Source: JAJDOD01 sp050299835
Lineage (GTDB): Bacteria > Pseudomonadota > Alphaproteobacteria > Rhodobacterales > Rhodobacteraceae
Length of the DNA: 64,000 nucleotides
Direction of reading: 5' to 3'
Assembly: GCA_050299835.1 (NCBI GenBank)
Contig: JBNKWP010000008.1
Coordinates: forward strand, 62,001-126,000
Made by a program: the position numbers and the translations under genes. The notes under the pieces were generated by a model. That model worked only from the letters and a program-made list of their open reading frames with translations. It searched no databases and was not told the origin of the DNA. Shown here one piece after another: positions 16,791 through 25,888 of the stretch; positions within the stretch are counted from its first letter, which is position 1; the number at the start of each line of letters is the position of its first letter.

Positions 16791-17337
16791 ATTTGCAGAT
16801 ATCGGTACAAGCGAACGACGGGAATCGGCGACCGATATGACACTCTCCACCCAGAGCCGTAGCCATACGAGGTGCACCGATCCCCGCCGCGCAACGGCAG
16901 TACTCGATACCCACCTTCACAGTTGCCTGTGAAGTGTGTGCGGCTCCCCCAAGGGCCGCTCACATACCCCCCAGCGAGGTATGGAAAAAGGTAACCAATC
17001 AGCAGCCTCAGCCAAAGCGAAAAGAGGCAGAATAAGGGCACAGCGCCTGCTTTCATGGGCATTCACCCACACTGCTACCGTCTCGCGCTTCACAGGGATT
17101 GACGCCAGTCTGGAAACAATAAGCAGGCACTATCGGACGATAGAATTGCTTAAATCTGGATGCTTAGGCGGTATCGCCAAAGATCGTCTTCCGAAAGTTC
17201 CCGGTTAATCGTTGCACCGTGAGAGACAATTAACCATCAAGAACTCGAAGAATACGGCGGAATTACGGCTGAAACGCCTCAACAACTTTCGTTCCTTCAG
17301 CTTGGCCAATGCACTCCATTTGCGCATATTGACGACA
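16791..17337. other. long intergenic region with no supported gene
   Basis: About 550 bases between the Hint gene and modC, both on the minus strand. The part from 17060 to 17337 is less GC-rich than its surroundings and holds no open frame with a credible start. Short frames on the minus strand (16700-17062, with a hydrophobic start) and on the plus strand lack ribosome sites and family likeness. The region probably carries the promoter and leader of the Hint gene and the end of the mod operon. Confidence 0.5.
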
Positions 17338-18360
17338 CTACCGGCGATTTTCCGCCGAATCGCTCTGTTCTGGCCGAGGCGACAATTCCATTGAAGAAAG
17401 CCAGATTTCGGCGCCCAGGGCATGGAGACCGACGGACGGCAGGACCAAACGTTGACCAAACACATCGACGACCAACCCCCCTTCGTTCTCAACGACGCGG
17501 CCAGGCACCTGAAGAACGGCATCGCTTCGTCCCGGCGCTGCGGCGGAGACCAGAAGGCTTTCTCTCCTTATGCCCAAACCCACAATCTCGCCCGGCTCCG
17601 CAATCCGCGAAATCGTGACAATGGCAGCCGCGTGGTTCTCTGGCGCACCAAGCAGGATCGCGCTGGCTGTCCTGCCCCGGACGCCGACAATACGTGCCTT
17701 GAGACGAACAGGTGGCGACAGCCAACCCGTGACCTGACCTTCCGCAATTCCCAGCACCCGGTCGGCGAGCGCCGCGATTTCAGCACGGGAATGCGTGACG
17801 TAAAGGGCCGGAACCCGAGCCTCGGCCACAGCCCGACCGATATATGGCAAAAACTCTTCCTTCCGAGCCTGATCGAGACCGCTGAGAGGCTCGTCCAGGA
17901 ACAGGATATCGGGATCGGAGGCAAGTGCCCGCGCCATTGCCACCCGGCGCGCCTCCCCCCCGGACAGATTTCTGATTTCGCGTGCCAGCAAAGACTGAAG
18001 GTCGAGCGCCTCGATAATTGCATCGTAATTGACGACACCCCTTCTACGCGCACCGTAGCGAATGTTGTCTGAGACCGACAGATGCGGAAACAGGGAAGTG
18101 TCCTGAAACACGAAGCCGATACGGCGCGCCTCCGGACGCAAATGAACGGTTCCCTCGTCCCAAACGGTGGAGCCAAAACGGATCTTCGACCGTTCGCACG
18201 GGTCAAGACCGGCCAGCGCACGCAACAATGTTGTCTTTCCGCTGCCAGATGGCCCGGTGATTGCCGTAATGCCGGACAGGGGAATACTAACGCAGGCCTC
18301 AAGAGAAAAGGCATCGCCATGCGCCACGCGCAGATCCATTTGAAGCGTGTCATCCGACAC
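17338..18360 (-). CDS. modC: molybdate ABC transporter ATP-binding protein
   Basis: ModC powers molybdate import. The 340-residue protein has Walker A GPSGSGKTT near residue 37, the Q-loop FVFQDTSLFPHL, the signature LSGGEARR, Walker B DILFLDEP and the H-loop YVTHSRAE. A C-terminal MOP/TOBE-type domain follows from about residue 225, as in ModC but not in most ABC ATPases. The start is a GTG at 18360 that overlaps the end of modB by 11 bases. Last gene of modABC. Confidence 0.95.
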   Translation of the reverse strand: MSDDTLQMDLRVAHGDAFSLEACVSIPLSGITAITGPSGSGKTTLLRALAGLDPCERSKIRFGSTVWDEGTVHLRPEARRIGFVFQDTSLFPHLSVSDNIRYGARRRGVVNYDAIIEALDLQSLLAREIRNLSGGEARRVAMARALASDPDILFLDEPLSGLDQARKEEFLPYIGRAVAEARVPALYVTHSRAEIAALADRVLGIAEGQVTGWLSPPVRLKARIVGVRGRTASAILLGAPENHAAAIVTISRIAEPGEIVGLGIRRESLLVSAAAPGRSDAVLQVPGRVVENEGGLVVDVFGQRLVLPSVGLHALGAEIWLSSMELSPRPEQSDSAENRR

Positions 18361-19024
18361 GCGCGCCTCCTCCCCTACCGTTCAGCAGGTAGACCAGTGT
18401 CAGGACAATCAGCGAAGCCACCAGCAGCCAGATCGAAAGCATGTGTGCCGTGCCATAATCCAATGTTTCGACCGCGTTGAAGATCTCGATGGAAATGACC
18501 CTTGTCTTGCCGGGTATATTGCCGCCGACCATCAGGACCACGCCGAACTCGCCAACCGTGTGCGCGAAGCTCAAGACCGTACCGGTGATAAATCCGCGAC
18601 GTGCCAAGGGGAGCGCGATCGTGAAAAGCGCATCCCTTGAGCCCGCCCCGAGAGTGCGCGCCGCGTCCATCGTCGATTTCGGCACGGCCTCGAAAGCGGC
18701 CTGCATCGGCTGGACCGCGAAGGGGAGCGAATAGACCACCGACGCCAGAACCAGGCCCGAGAAACTGAACGCCAATGTCGATCCGGTTGCACTGACCCAA
18801 AGAGCGCCGAACGGCGTATCGGGACGCATCAACACCAGCAGGTAGAACCCCAGGACAGTCGGTGGAAGGATCAGCGGCATCGCGGTGATCGCCTCGAAAA
18901 GCGGGCGCGTTTTGGCCTTGGTCGTGGCAAGCCACCACCCAAGCGGCACGGCAATCACCATCAGTATCACAGTCGTGACAGTCGCGAGCTGCAGGGTAAG
19001 CCAGACGGAGGCCCAGACGCTCAC
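18350..19024 (-). CDS. modB: molybdate ABC transporter permease
   Basis: ModB is the membrane channel of the molybdate importer. The 224-residue protein has five or so membrane helices and the BPD_transp_1 loop DAARTLGAGSRDALFTIALPLARRG that contacts ModC. The start is the GTG at 19024, which overlaps the modA TGA (GTGA), so translation is coupled; an upstream in-frame ATG would lie inside modA. Length fits the family (about 225). Confidence 0.94.
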   Translation of the reverse strand: MSVWASVWLTLQLATVTTVILMVIAVPLGWWLATTKAKTRPLFEAITAMPLILPPTVLGFYLLVLMRPDTPFGALWVSATGSTLAFSFSGLVLASVVYSLPFAVQPMQAAFEAVPKSTMDAARTLGAGSRDALFTIALPLARRGFITGTVLSFAHTVGEFGVVLMVGGNIPGKTRVISIEIFNAVETLDYGTAHMLSIWLLVASLIVLTLVYLLNGRGGGARVG

Positions 19025-19728
19025 GGAACCGTATACCCATCCGCTGCGATCAGCGCGGCGGCCTCCGGGCCAGCAAGCCAATCCCAGAACGCTCTCGAAG
19101 CTCCGGTTTCCTTCAGAAGCGCTGCGTCCTGTCTGATCTCGGGCGCGAACCCGTCCAGGCTAAGGACGTGAAGCGCGGTCATGCGGCCAAGAAGCGACGA
19201 CGCGACGAATGCGAGGTCGGCATTGCCCGTCTCGAAGATCGCGGCAACCTGCCCGACATTGGCAACCATCACGGGACGAAAGGTGGACGTGTCGAGCGAG
19301 AGGCGCTCCATTGCCGCTGTTGCTGCACGCCCGTATGGCGCGACAGTCGGATCCGCGAGTGCCACGGTATTGCCAACGAATGCGGCCGGCGCGCTATCCA
19401 CAGAGACGGGCCCGCGCGAAACCAGGACAAGCGTTCCGATCGCGTAAGCGCGCGTTTCAATGGCCCTGCCCTCCTCCAACAAGCGTCGCGTACGTTCTTC
19501 ATCGGCGGCAAGGAACACATCCACGGGAGCGCCACTCGAAATCTGCGAGTAGAGCAGCCCCGTAGATCCGTTCGTCAGGATAACGTCGTGGCCGGTCGCC
19601 TCGTGGAAAGCGGCGGAAAGCGTTTCGGCCGTTGACAGGAAATTCGAAGCGACCGCCACCGTCACCTCGCCCGCCCAAGCGAGCTTGCCCCAGAAAACGG
19701 CAAGAAGAAGTAACCCCCGATAGACCAT
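19021..19728 (-). CDS. modA: molybdate-binding periplasmic protein
   Basis: ModA captures molybdate in the periplasm. The product of 235 residues has a signal peptide (MVYRGLLLLAVFWGKLAWA) and then GEVTVAVASNFLSTAETL, with the ligand-contacting NGSTGLLYSQISSGAPVDVFLAAD and later ADPTVAPYGRAA segments of the ModA family. The ATG at 19728 is preferred because the signal peptide starts there; longer readings pass through a palindrome in the promoter region. First gene of modABC. Molybdate from this system feeds NapA and other molybdoenzymes. Confidence 0.94.
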   Translation of the reverse strand: MVYRGLLLLAVFWGKLAWAGEVTVAVASNFLSTAETLSAAFHEATGHDVILTNGSTGLLYSQISSGAPVDVFLAADEERTRRLLEEGRAIETRAYAIGTLVLVSRGPVSVDSAPAAFVGNTVALADPTVAPYGRAATAAMERLSLDTSTFRPVMVANVGQVAAIFETGNADLAFVASSLLGRMTALHVLSLDGFAPEIRQDAALLKETGASRAFWDWLAGPEAAALIAADGYTVP

Positions 19729-19743
19729 AGGGACTTTCTGTCC

Positions 19744-19758
19744 ATGTCTGACAGACAT
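19744..19758. promoter_or_regulatory. palindrome upstream of modA
   Basis: ATGTCTGACAGACAT is a perfect 7-bp inverted repeat around one base, 16 bases upstream of the modA ATG. It does not resemble the classical ModE box, but its position suits a repressor site for the mod operon. The 116-base gap also holds the promoter of the divergent antiporter gene. Confidence 0.5.
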
Positions 19759-19844
19759 TTGCAAGTCCATCCGGCCAATATGCCAGCTGCGCCCGGCTGA
19801 AATTTTGAGGGGACCATCGGAAGATGTCATGTTAGCAGACGGAC

Positions 19845-21092
19845 ATGGACCTGTTGCAGATCACTTCCTTCCTTGTCGTCATCGCCGCTCTCTTCGGCGC
19901 GATTAACCACCTGTTCCTGAGACTCCCGACCGCCATCGGAATTCTGATCGTGTCCCTTGCGGCCTCCGTCACGATACTGGCCGTCGATCTTTTCCTGCCG
20001 GGACTCATCATCGACGATCGAGTACGCTCGTTCGTCGATGGCATCGCGTTTTCCGATGCGCTGCTGGAAGGCATGCTGGGTCTTTTGCTTTTCGCAGGCG
20101 CTCTGCACGTCAAACTGAGCGATCTGCGCGCTGAATGGATCATCGTGGCACTCATGGCCACCATCGGCATCGCCCTTTCGACACTGATTGTCGGGGTGGG
20201 ATTTTCCTGGATCACCGGCATGCCATTTCTGATCGCGTTGGTGTTCGGTGCACTGATCTCTCCGACAGACCCCGTCGCGGTCCTTGGCGTTCTCCGCGAA
20301 GCCAGCTTGCCGAAATCGCTGGAAACCAAGATCGCGGGGGAAAGCCTGTTCAATGACGGAGTGGGTTACGTCGTCTTCCTCGTTCTCGTGGGACTTGCCT
20401 TTCCGCATGGCGACGCGCACGGCTCCGGGATTTCCGGCGCAGCGTCGCTCTTTCTTCAGGAAGCCGTGGGAGGTGCGGTGCTTGGCCTGGCGCTCGGCTG
20501 GGCAACCTTCCAACTGATGAAAAGGATCGACGAGTACTCGCTTGAAGTCCTGCTAACGCTTGCACTGGCCTTCGGTGGCTATCAACTGGCCGTCTGGATT
20601 CATGTCTCCGCGCCCATCATGGCGGTTTGCGCGGGCCTTCTGATCGGCGATGTGGGCACGGCGAAAGGCATGTCGGAGGTGACCCGGAGATATGTCGATG
20701 CCTTCTGGAAGCTGGTTGACGAAATCCTGAACGCCATCCTGTTCCTGCTGATCGGGATCGAGGTCTTCGCGGTCACGTTCTCCATGCAGACCGCAACCGC
20801 CGGGCTTGCCGCGATCGTTCTGTCGCTAGTCGCTCGCCTTGCTGCCGTAGCCGTGCCTGTCCTCGCGCTCCGTCCATTCCGGACGTTCTCGCCGGGGGTC
20901 ATCCCGGTGATGACCTGGGGCGGTCTGAAAGGCGGGATATCCGTTGCCCTGGCGCTCAGCCTGCCGGACAGCGAATGGAAACCGATCATTCTGACAGCGA
21001 CCTACATGGTCGTCGTCTTCTCCATCGTGGTGCAGGGCCTGACCATCAAAAGCCTTGCCAACCGCACAGGCAGGGAGCCCGATCTGGTATGA
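19845..21092 (+). CDS. Na+/H+ antiporter, CPA1 (NhaP) family
   Basis: A 415-residue inner-membrane protein with about 12 helices that exchanges Na+ (or K+) for protons. CPA1 landmarks are visible: LLLFAGALHVKLSDLR, the ion-site motif SPTDPVAVLGVLREA, ESLFNDGVGYVVF with the conserved N-D pair, and WGGLKGGISVALALSLP near the C-terminus. There is no long cytoplasmic tail with a TrkA domain. The ATG at 19845 is divergent from modA. Its stop overlaps the start of the PhzF gene as ATGA, so the two are coupled although no functional link is known. Confidence 0.93.
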   Translation: MDLLQITSFLVVIAALFGAINHLFLRLPTAIGILIVSLAASVTILAVDLFLPGLIIDDRVRSFVDGIAFSDALLEGMLGLLLFAGALHVKLSDLRAEWIIVALMATIGIALSTLIVGVGFSWITGMPFLIALVFGALISPTDPVAVLGVLREASLPKSLETKIAGESLFNDGVGYVVFLVLVGLAFPHGDAHGSGISGAASLFLQEAVGGAVLGLALGWATFQLMKRIDEYSLEVLLTLALAFGGYQLAVWIHVSAPIMAVCAGLLIGDVGTAKGMSEVTRRYVDAFWKLVDEILNAILFLLIGIEVFAVTFSMQTATAGLAAIVLSLVARLAAVAVPVLALRPFRTFSPGVIPVMTWGGLKGGISVALALSLPDSEWKPIILTATYMVVVFSIVVQGLTIKSLANRTGREPDLV

Positions 21093-21940
21093 CCGACTAC
21101 CTTGTCTATGACGTGTTCACCCAGGAGCTATTCGGCGGCAACCCCCTTGCCATCATCCCCGATGCGTCAGGGCTGTCCGAGGAGATGCTGCCGAAGATCG
21201 CCCGTGAGTTCAATTTTTCCGAAACGACGTTCGTAATGCCGTCCGACGCCCCGGATTGCGATGCCAAAGTTCGGATATTTACACCCACGCAAGAACTTGC
21301 CTTTGCAGGCCATCCAACAGTCGGGACCGCCGTCGCAATTCACGCTCTTGGCTTGGTCGGCTCCGAGATGACGCTCGAACTGGGCGTCGGCCCGATTGCC
21401 GTCTCCGTCGAAGGCAACAGGGCGCGGTTCGTCACCAAAGTCCCCCTATCAACGGCGCCCGCCGCGAGTGTGGCTGTGCTGGCCGACTGCCTCGGCCTCG
21501 ACGAATTTGCCATCAGGCGATCCAACCACGTGCCGGTCGAGGCGGGCCTAGGCACCAATTTCACGCTTGTGGAACTGAGCGACGGAGCCGCGCTTTCCGC
21601 TGCCAGCCCGAACATTGACGGGTTCCGAAAAGCGGCCGCCGACCCAGAACTTCTGGCAATCTTTGCCTATGTTCGCGATGGCGGACGGATCGATGCCCGC
21701 ATGTTTGCGCCGCTCGGTGGGATTCCGGAAGATCCCGCCACTGGAAGCGCCGCGGCGGCACTCGCCGCATATCTGGGAAAGCTCGACGGCAGATCGCAGA
21801 GTTTCGAGATTTCTCAGGGCGTCCAGATGGGTCGCCCCAGCCTCATCGAGGCAGCGGTGACGGTGGAGGCCGGAACACCGGTCGCGGTCTCCATCGCAGG
21901 GCACGCGGTCAAAGTCATGGAAGGCCGCCTCACCTTTTGA
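21089..21940 (+). CDS. PhzF family isomerase/epimerase-like protein
   Basis: A 283-residue member of the diaminopimelate-epimerase-like PhzF family. Motifs seen are the opening YDVFTQELFGGNPLAII, the catalytic E45 in FNFSETTFV (same number as PhzF Glu45), AFAGHPTVGTA, and the C-terminal DPATGSAAAALAAYL. PhzF itself isomerises a phenazine precursor, but no phenazine genes are present and most PhzF-like proteins have no assigned substrate. The ATG at 21089 overlaps the antiporter stop. Confidence 0.92.
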   Translation: MTDYLVYDVFTQELFGGNPLAIIPDASGLSEEMLPKIAREFNFSETTFVMPSDAPDCDAKVRIFTPTQELAFAGHPTVGTAVAIHALGLVGSEMTLELGVGPIAVSVEGNRARFVTKVPLSTAPAASVAVLADCLGLDEFAIRRSNHVPVEAGLGTNFTLVELSDGAALSAASPNIDGFRKAAADPELLAIFAYVRDGGRIDARMFAPLGGIPEDPATGSAAAALAAYLGKLDGRSQSFEISQGVQMGRPSLIEAAVTVEAGTPVAVSIAGHAVKVMEGRLTF

Positions 21941-21993
21941 TCTTGTCAATGGCAACCGGTCGCAACAACCTGCAATCTAAAGGGAGGCGATCC

Positions 21994-23175
21994 ATGCACG
22001 CATCTGCAACCCCGGCACATCGCAAAAGCCAGGTTTGGCTTGACGAAAATGCCGGCTCTTTCCAGGCGTTCAAGACACTGGTCGAGTGCGAGACGCACGC
22101 GGCCGACTGGCCCAACGCATCGGACATCGCGGACAACGTTCCCATTTATGACGGCAATATCGTGCGCGGGATTGCGGGCGACACCTCCGACACGTTGGAA
22201 CTGATGGCCGAATGGAATGCGGTATTCGACAGCGGCCCCGGAGTAATCGCCATTCGCAAAGGCATTGCCGATCTCTCCGTCATTGACGCCGCGAACGAGA
22301 TCTTTTCGCGCATCATCGAAAAGGAACGCCAGTCGGGCACCGGCGGCGGCGATCACTTTGCCAGGCCGGGTGCCAATGACCGTATCTGGAACACGGCGCA
22401 GAAACACTGCCTGGCGAACCCCGAGAATTTCGCCGCCTACTACGCCTCCGATGCCATCGCTTTGGCGGCACGATCCTGGCTTGGGCGCGGTTATCAACTG
22501 ACAGCACAGGTCAACCGCGTGAACCCCGGTGGCGCGGCCCAGACCCCGCATCGCGACTACCATCTGGGGTTCATGAATGCCGACCAACTGGCAACATATC
22601 CGGTACAGGCGCACCGGTTTTCTCCCGGACTGACACTGCAGGGGGCCGTCGCCCATTGCGACATGCCCGTCGAGAGCGGTCCGACGATGCTGCTGCCCTA
22701 TTCGCAACGTTTCCTTGAAGGCTATGTGGCTTTTCACCGACCCGAGTTTCAGAAATATTTCGCAGCGCACCACGTACAACTCACATTGGAAAAGGGCGAC
22801 CTGCTCTTCTTCAACCCCGCGGTGATGCACGGGGCAGGCAACAATGTCTCATCCGACATTCAGCGCATGGCGAACCTGCTTCAGATCGGCTCGGCCTTCG
22901 GGCGCTCGATCGAAAGTGTGGATCGCCCGGCCATGTCGCGCGCGCTCTACCCGGTGCTTCAGCGGTCCAGCCTCACACCACGAGGGATCGCAAATGTCAT
23001 CGCCGCTTCGGCGGAGGGCTACGCCTTTCCGACGAACCTCGACCGCGACCCGCCGGTGGGTGGATTGATCCCGCTCAGCCACGCGGAGCTGATGGCAAAG
23101 GCGTTGGAAAACGGTGACACACCCGAACAATGGGAACTGACAGTGCAAGAGATGGAGAGCAGGCGCACACCCTGA
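21994..23175 (+). CDS. phytanoyl-CoA dioxygenase (PhyH) family protein
   Basis: A 393-residue Fe(II)/2-oxoglutarate dioxygenase-like protein. The iron-binding H186-x-D188 is in TPHRDYHLGF, and the distal His is in NPAVMHGAGNN, with a following Arg (DIQRMANLLQ) that could hold 2-oxoglutarate. The double-stranded beta-helix core is therefore complete. Substrate is unknown; PhyH members hydroxylate fatty acyl groups, ectoine and many small molecules. The ATG at 21994 is chosen for its GGGAGG at 6 bases; an upstream ATG at 21949 lacks one. It follows the PhzF gene by 53 bases and could be cotranscribed. Confidence 0.88.
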   Translation: MHASATPAHRKSQVWLDENAGSFQAFKTLVECETHAADWPNASDIADNVPIYDGNIVRGIAGDTSDTLELMAEWNAVFDSGPGVIAIRKGIADLSVIDAANEIFSRIIEKERQSGTGGGDHFARPGANDRIWNTAQKHCLANPENFAAYYASDAIALAARSWLGRGYQLTAQVNRVNPGGAAQTPHRDYHLGFMNADQLATYPVQAHRFSPGLTLQGAVAHCDMPVESGPTMLLPYSQRFLEGYVAFHRPEFQKYFAAHHVQLTLEKGDLLFFNPAVMHGAGNNVSSDIQRMANLLQIGSAFGRSIESVDRPAMSRALYPVLQRSSLTPRGIANVIAASAEGYAFPTNLDRDPPVGGLIPLSHAELMAKALENGDTPEQWELTVQEMESRRTP

Positions 23176-23179
23176 CGGC

Positions 23180-24295
23180 CTAGTAAGCCGCGTCCTCAAG
23201 CACACCATCAGCCGACATCTGGGCGTAAAGCAGCCCCTCCCGCAGACCACGATCCGCAACAGACAACCGGTCCGTCGGCCAGACGCGGAGAAGCGCCTGC
23301 AGGATCGCGGCGCCCGACATGATGAGCGCCTGCCGGTCGCGCCCGATACGCGGGTCGGCGCGTCGCCCGTCCGGTCCGAGTTCCAGATACTTCCGGATCA
23401 CCTTGTCGATCTGGTCCGAGGTCATTCGAAGCCCGTCCACTTTCGAGCGGTCATATCGTCTCAGCCCAAGGTGACTGGCGGCCACGGTTGTGACTGTCCC
23501 GGAGGTGCCGATGATCTGGAAACCCTCGCGTGCCTGCTCCAGTTCATAAGGTGAGAATTCCGAAAGGTTCTCCTCGAAATACCAGCTCATCAAAGCAAAA
23601 CGCGCCGCATCGTCATCCACATCGTGAAATTGATCGCGGAGCGTGGCGACCCCAAGCGGCACGGAGATCCAGTCCACGACTCGAGCCACCGGGAAGGGCG
23701 ATGCCGGATCGGGCGTAAAGCCGGTATGAAGGCGCATCAGTGCGCGTGGGCGCTCAACCTTCGGGATGTTGGATATGTCGATCCAGACAAGTTCCGTCGA
23801 TCCGCCTCCAATATCCACCACCAGCACTTGTTCGGTCTTGCTTGACACCAGCGGGGCACATGAGACCACGGCCAGCCGGGCTTCTTCCTCCGGCTCGATG
23901 ATCTTCAGCTTCAACCCGGTTTCCCGGGTGATCTCCTCAAGGAACTCGGGCCCGTTCACCGCCCTGCGACAGGCTTCGGTCGCGACGAGCCGATGACGGC
24001 TGACCTCGTGCCTGTCGAGCTTGGAGCGGCAAATCTTCAACGCCTGAACCGTTCTGCGCATAGCCGTGCGCGACAGGCGACCGGACCGCTCAAGCCCCTG
24101 CCCCAGCTGTACGGACTTGGAAAAACTATCGACGACATGGAATTGATTGCCCTTCGGCTGGGCAATCAACATTCGGCACGCATTCGTGCCAAGATCCAAA
24201 GCCGCGTATAGCCCGGCCGGATCCGTTATCTGCGGGGTCCCGTCATCGACCGCATGCGGGAGACGGCTGGCCCCTTTGGGCCGTTTGGGCGCCAT
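23180..24295 (-). CDS. exopolyphosphatase/pppGpp phosphatase (Ppx/GppA) family
   Basis: A 371-residue ASKHA-fold phosphatase that hydrolyses polyphosphate or pppGpp. Phosphate-1 motif AALDLGTNACRMLI, the VATEACRRAVNG segment with the catalytic Glu nearby, the phosphate-2 motif VVDIGGGSTEL, and GTSGTVTTVAA are all present. It lacks the C-terminal HD-type domain of long E. coli Ppx, so it is the short type common in alphaproteobacteria. Converges with the PhyH gene with only four bases between stops. In related genomes rlmE often follows; here it does not. Confidence 0.92.
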   Translation of the reverse strand: MAPKRPKGASRLPHAVDDGTPQITDPAGLYAALDLGTNACRMLIAQPKGNQFHVVDSFSKSVQLGQGLERSGRLSRTAMRRTVQALKICRSKLDRHEVSRHRLVATEACRRAVNGPEFLEEITRETGLKLKIIEPEEEARLAVVSCAPLVSSKTEQVLVVDIGGGSTELVWIDISNIPKVERPRALMRLHTGFTPDPASPFPVARVVDWISVPLGVATLRDQFHDVDDDAARFALMSWYFEENLSEFSPYELEQAREGFQIIGTSGTVTTVAASHLGLRRYDRSKVDGLRMTSDQIDKVIRKYLELGPDGRRADPRIGRDRQALIMSGAAILQALLRVWPTDRLSVADRGLREGLLYAQMSADGVLEDAAY

Positions 24296-24459
24296 TTCGC
24301 CCTCCGATGTCTGTTGGGTTCATCCTAGGAGAAGGGTCAGCGATGTGGCAAGGAATTACCTTCGGAAAGGCAAACTTAGTCGCGCAAGTTGCGTCGGAAG
24401 TCGAAATCCGACATCGAGTGGCTAAATGTTCCGATAAAAGCGCCGCCAAAGGAGCTATC

Positions 24460-24756
24460 ATGGTCGACGTCACCATCGTCTATTGGCGGGATATCCCAGC
24501 GCAGGTCATCGTCGGCAAAGGCCGCCGGGGCACGAAAGCCCCGTTGCCCGAGCGGTTCGAACAGGCCATCGACCGCGCGGCGATGAAAACGGGCATGGGG
24601 GATACTGACGCCTACCTTTCCGAATGGCGCAAGGCCGATCCCTACAATGTCGAGGGCGACGCCGAAGAGGTCGCAAAACGCGAGGCTGAACGGATCGATT
24701 TGGAATACGACCAGAGCCGACTGAAAGTCTTGATCGAGAATGACGGATGGGCCTGA
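24460..24756 (+). CDS. small 'virulence factor' family protein beside methyl-transfer genes
   Basis: A 98-residue protein starting MVDVTIVYWRDIPAQVIVGKG, with AAAGGAG at 5 bases. I recognise it as the small family annotated 'virulence factor' in Rhodobacteraceae; the name is not informative. It is acidic at its C-terminal half and has no membrane helix, Cys pair or enzyme motif. Its stop overlaps the reading frame of the methylenetetrahydrofolate reductase, and the family usually travels with folate/corrinoid methyl-transfer genes, so a helper role in that pathway is a reasonable inference. Confidence 0.75.
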   Translation: MVDVTIVYWRDIPAQVIVGKGRRGTKAPLPERFEQAIDRAAMKTGMGDTDAYLSEWRKADPYNVEGDAEEVAKREAERIDLEYDQSRLKVLIENDGWA

Positions 24757-24782
24757 CGCCCAAGAACATAGGAAACGCATTG

Positions 24783-25712
24783 ATGGCGCTTTTGAACTTC
24801 CGGAAGAAGACCGAGACCACCGGAACGGTCGACCCGAAGGTTGAGACCTTCCTCGATGGGTACTCCATCGAAGTCATGCCCCGCACCGCCGAAAAGGTGG
24901 AAGATTTCCGTGCGCTTCTGCCGGAAGGTACGCGCGTCTACATCGCCCATATCGAAGGCACGCCCATCGAGGATATGGTGGCGACCGCCAAACGGCTCTC
25001 GGGCGACGGCTTCAATGTCATGCCCCACTTCCCGGCGCGGGTCATCAAGGATGAAGCGACGCTCGGCGACTGGATCGCCCGGTATCAGGGCGAGGCGAAC
25101 GTGACCCAGGCCCTGCTGCTCGCGGGCGGGGTCGCGGAGCCGCACGGGCGTTTCGACAGCTCGATGCAGCTTCTGGAAAGCGGTCTGTTCGACAAGGCCG
25201 GGTTCAAGCGTCTCCATGTCGCCGGTCACCCCGAAGGCAACAAGGACATCGACCCCAAAGGCGGCACCGCCAATGTCGATGCGGCGCTGCGCTGGAAGCA
25301 GGACTTCTCTGAACGCACCGATGCAAAAATGGCGCTGGCCACCCAGTTCGCCTTCGAGGCTGGTCCGATCATTGATTGGGTCAATGGACTGCAGGAGGCC
25401 GGCATTGACCTGCCCGTTCATATCGGCATCGCCGGTCCCGCCAAGCTGCAGACCCTGATCAAGTTCGCCATCGCCTGCGGCGTCGGCCCCTCGCTCAAGG
25501 TCCTGCAAAAGCGCGCGATGGACGTGACCAAGCTGGTGATGCCCTATGAGCCGACCGATGTCGTGACCGAACTTGCGGCCCATAAAGCGGCCAATCCCGG
25601 ATTTGGGATCGAACAGGTCCACTTCTTCCCGCTGGGTGGGATCAAGACCAATGCGACCTGGGCCATCGAAAACGGCGGCGCTTCGGCAGTTCCGGCGGCG
25701 TTGGCGGGCTGA
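24783..25712 (+). CDS. methylenetetrahydrofolate reductase family protein
   Basis: A 309-residue TIM-barrel protein of the MetF family, expected to reduce 5,10-methylene-THF to 5-methyl-THF or run the reverse during demethylation. Seen are IEVMPRTAEKVEDF at the first strand (the catalytic Glu region), FNVMPHFPARVI, LLLAGG, GHPEGN, and FAFEAGPIIDWVNG with PVHIGIAGPA. An ATG at 24747 overlapping the upstream gene is also possible; I prefer 24783 because AGGAAA precedes it. A terminator follows, then the pterin-binding methyltransferase gene. It is divergent from E. coli MetF, and such forms often serve one-carbon catabolism. Confidence 0.87.
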   Translation: MALLNFRKKTETTGTVDPKVETFLDGYSIEVMPRTAEKVEDFRALLPEGTRVYIAHIEGTPIEDMVATAKRLSGDGFNVMPHFPARVIKDEATLGDWIARYQGEANVTQALLLAGGVAEPHGRFDSSMQLLESGLFDKAGFKRLHVAGHPEGNKDIDPKGGTANVDAALRWKQDFSERTDAKMALATQFAFEAGPIIDWVNGLQEAGIDLPVHIGIAGPAKLQTLIKFAIACGVGPSLKVLQKRAMDVTKLVMPYEPTDVVTELAAHKAANPGFGIEQVHFFPLGGIKTNATWAIENGGASAVPAALAG

Positions 25713-25751
25713 TCGCGCAGTCGGCGCTCATATCTTTCATGAGAAGTTTTC

Positions 25752-25780
25752 ACGCCCGGAGCCCTCGCCCCGGGCGTTCG
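25752..25780 (+). terminator. hairpin after the methylenetetrahydrofolate reductase gene
   Basis: ACGCCCGG and CCGGGCGT form a perfect 8-bp stem with a 10-base loop, followed by TCGTTTTC. The T-run is short, so read-through to the next gene is possible. Confidence 0.65.
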
Positions 25781-25888
25781 TTTTCTCTACACGTCTCATC
25801 CAATCCGCGACAGGTCGTTTCCCGCCCTGCACTATGCCGGGAATCGACCGAAGAGTGGCCAAACATTCAAGTGGCAAAGGACGCCTAA

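Noticed and set aside
16700..17062. 120-codon minus-strand frame with a hydrophobic start, overlapping the Hint gene
   Set aside because: It looks superficially like a signal peptide plus Gly/Tyr-rich protein, but there is no ribosome site and it overlaps the Hint domain in another frame.
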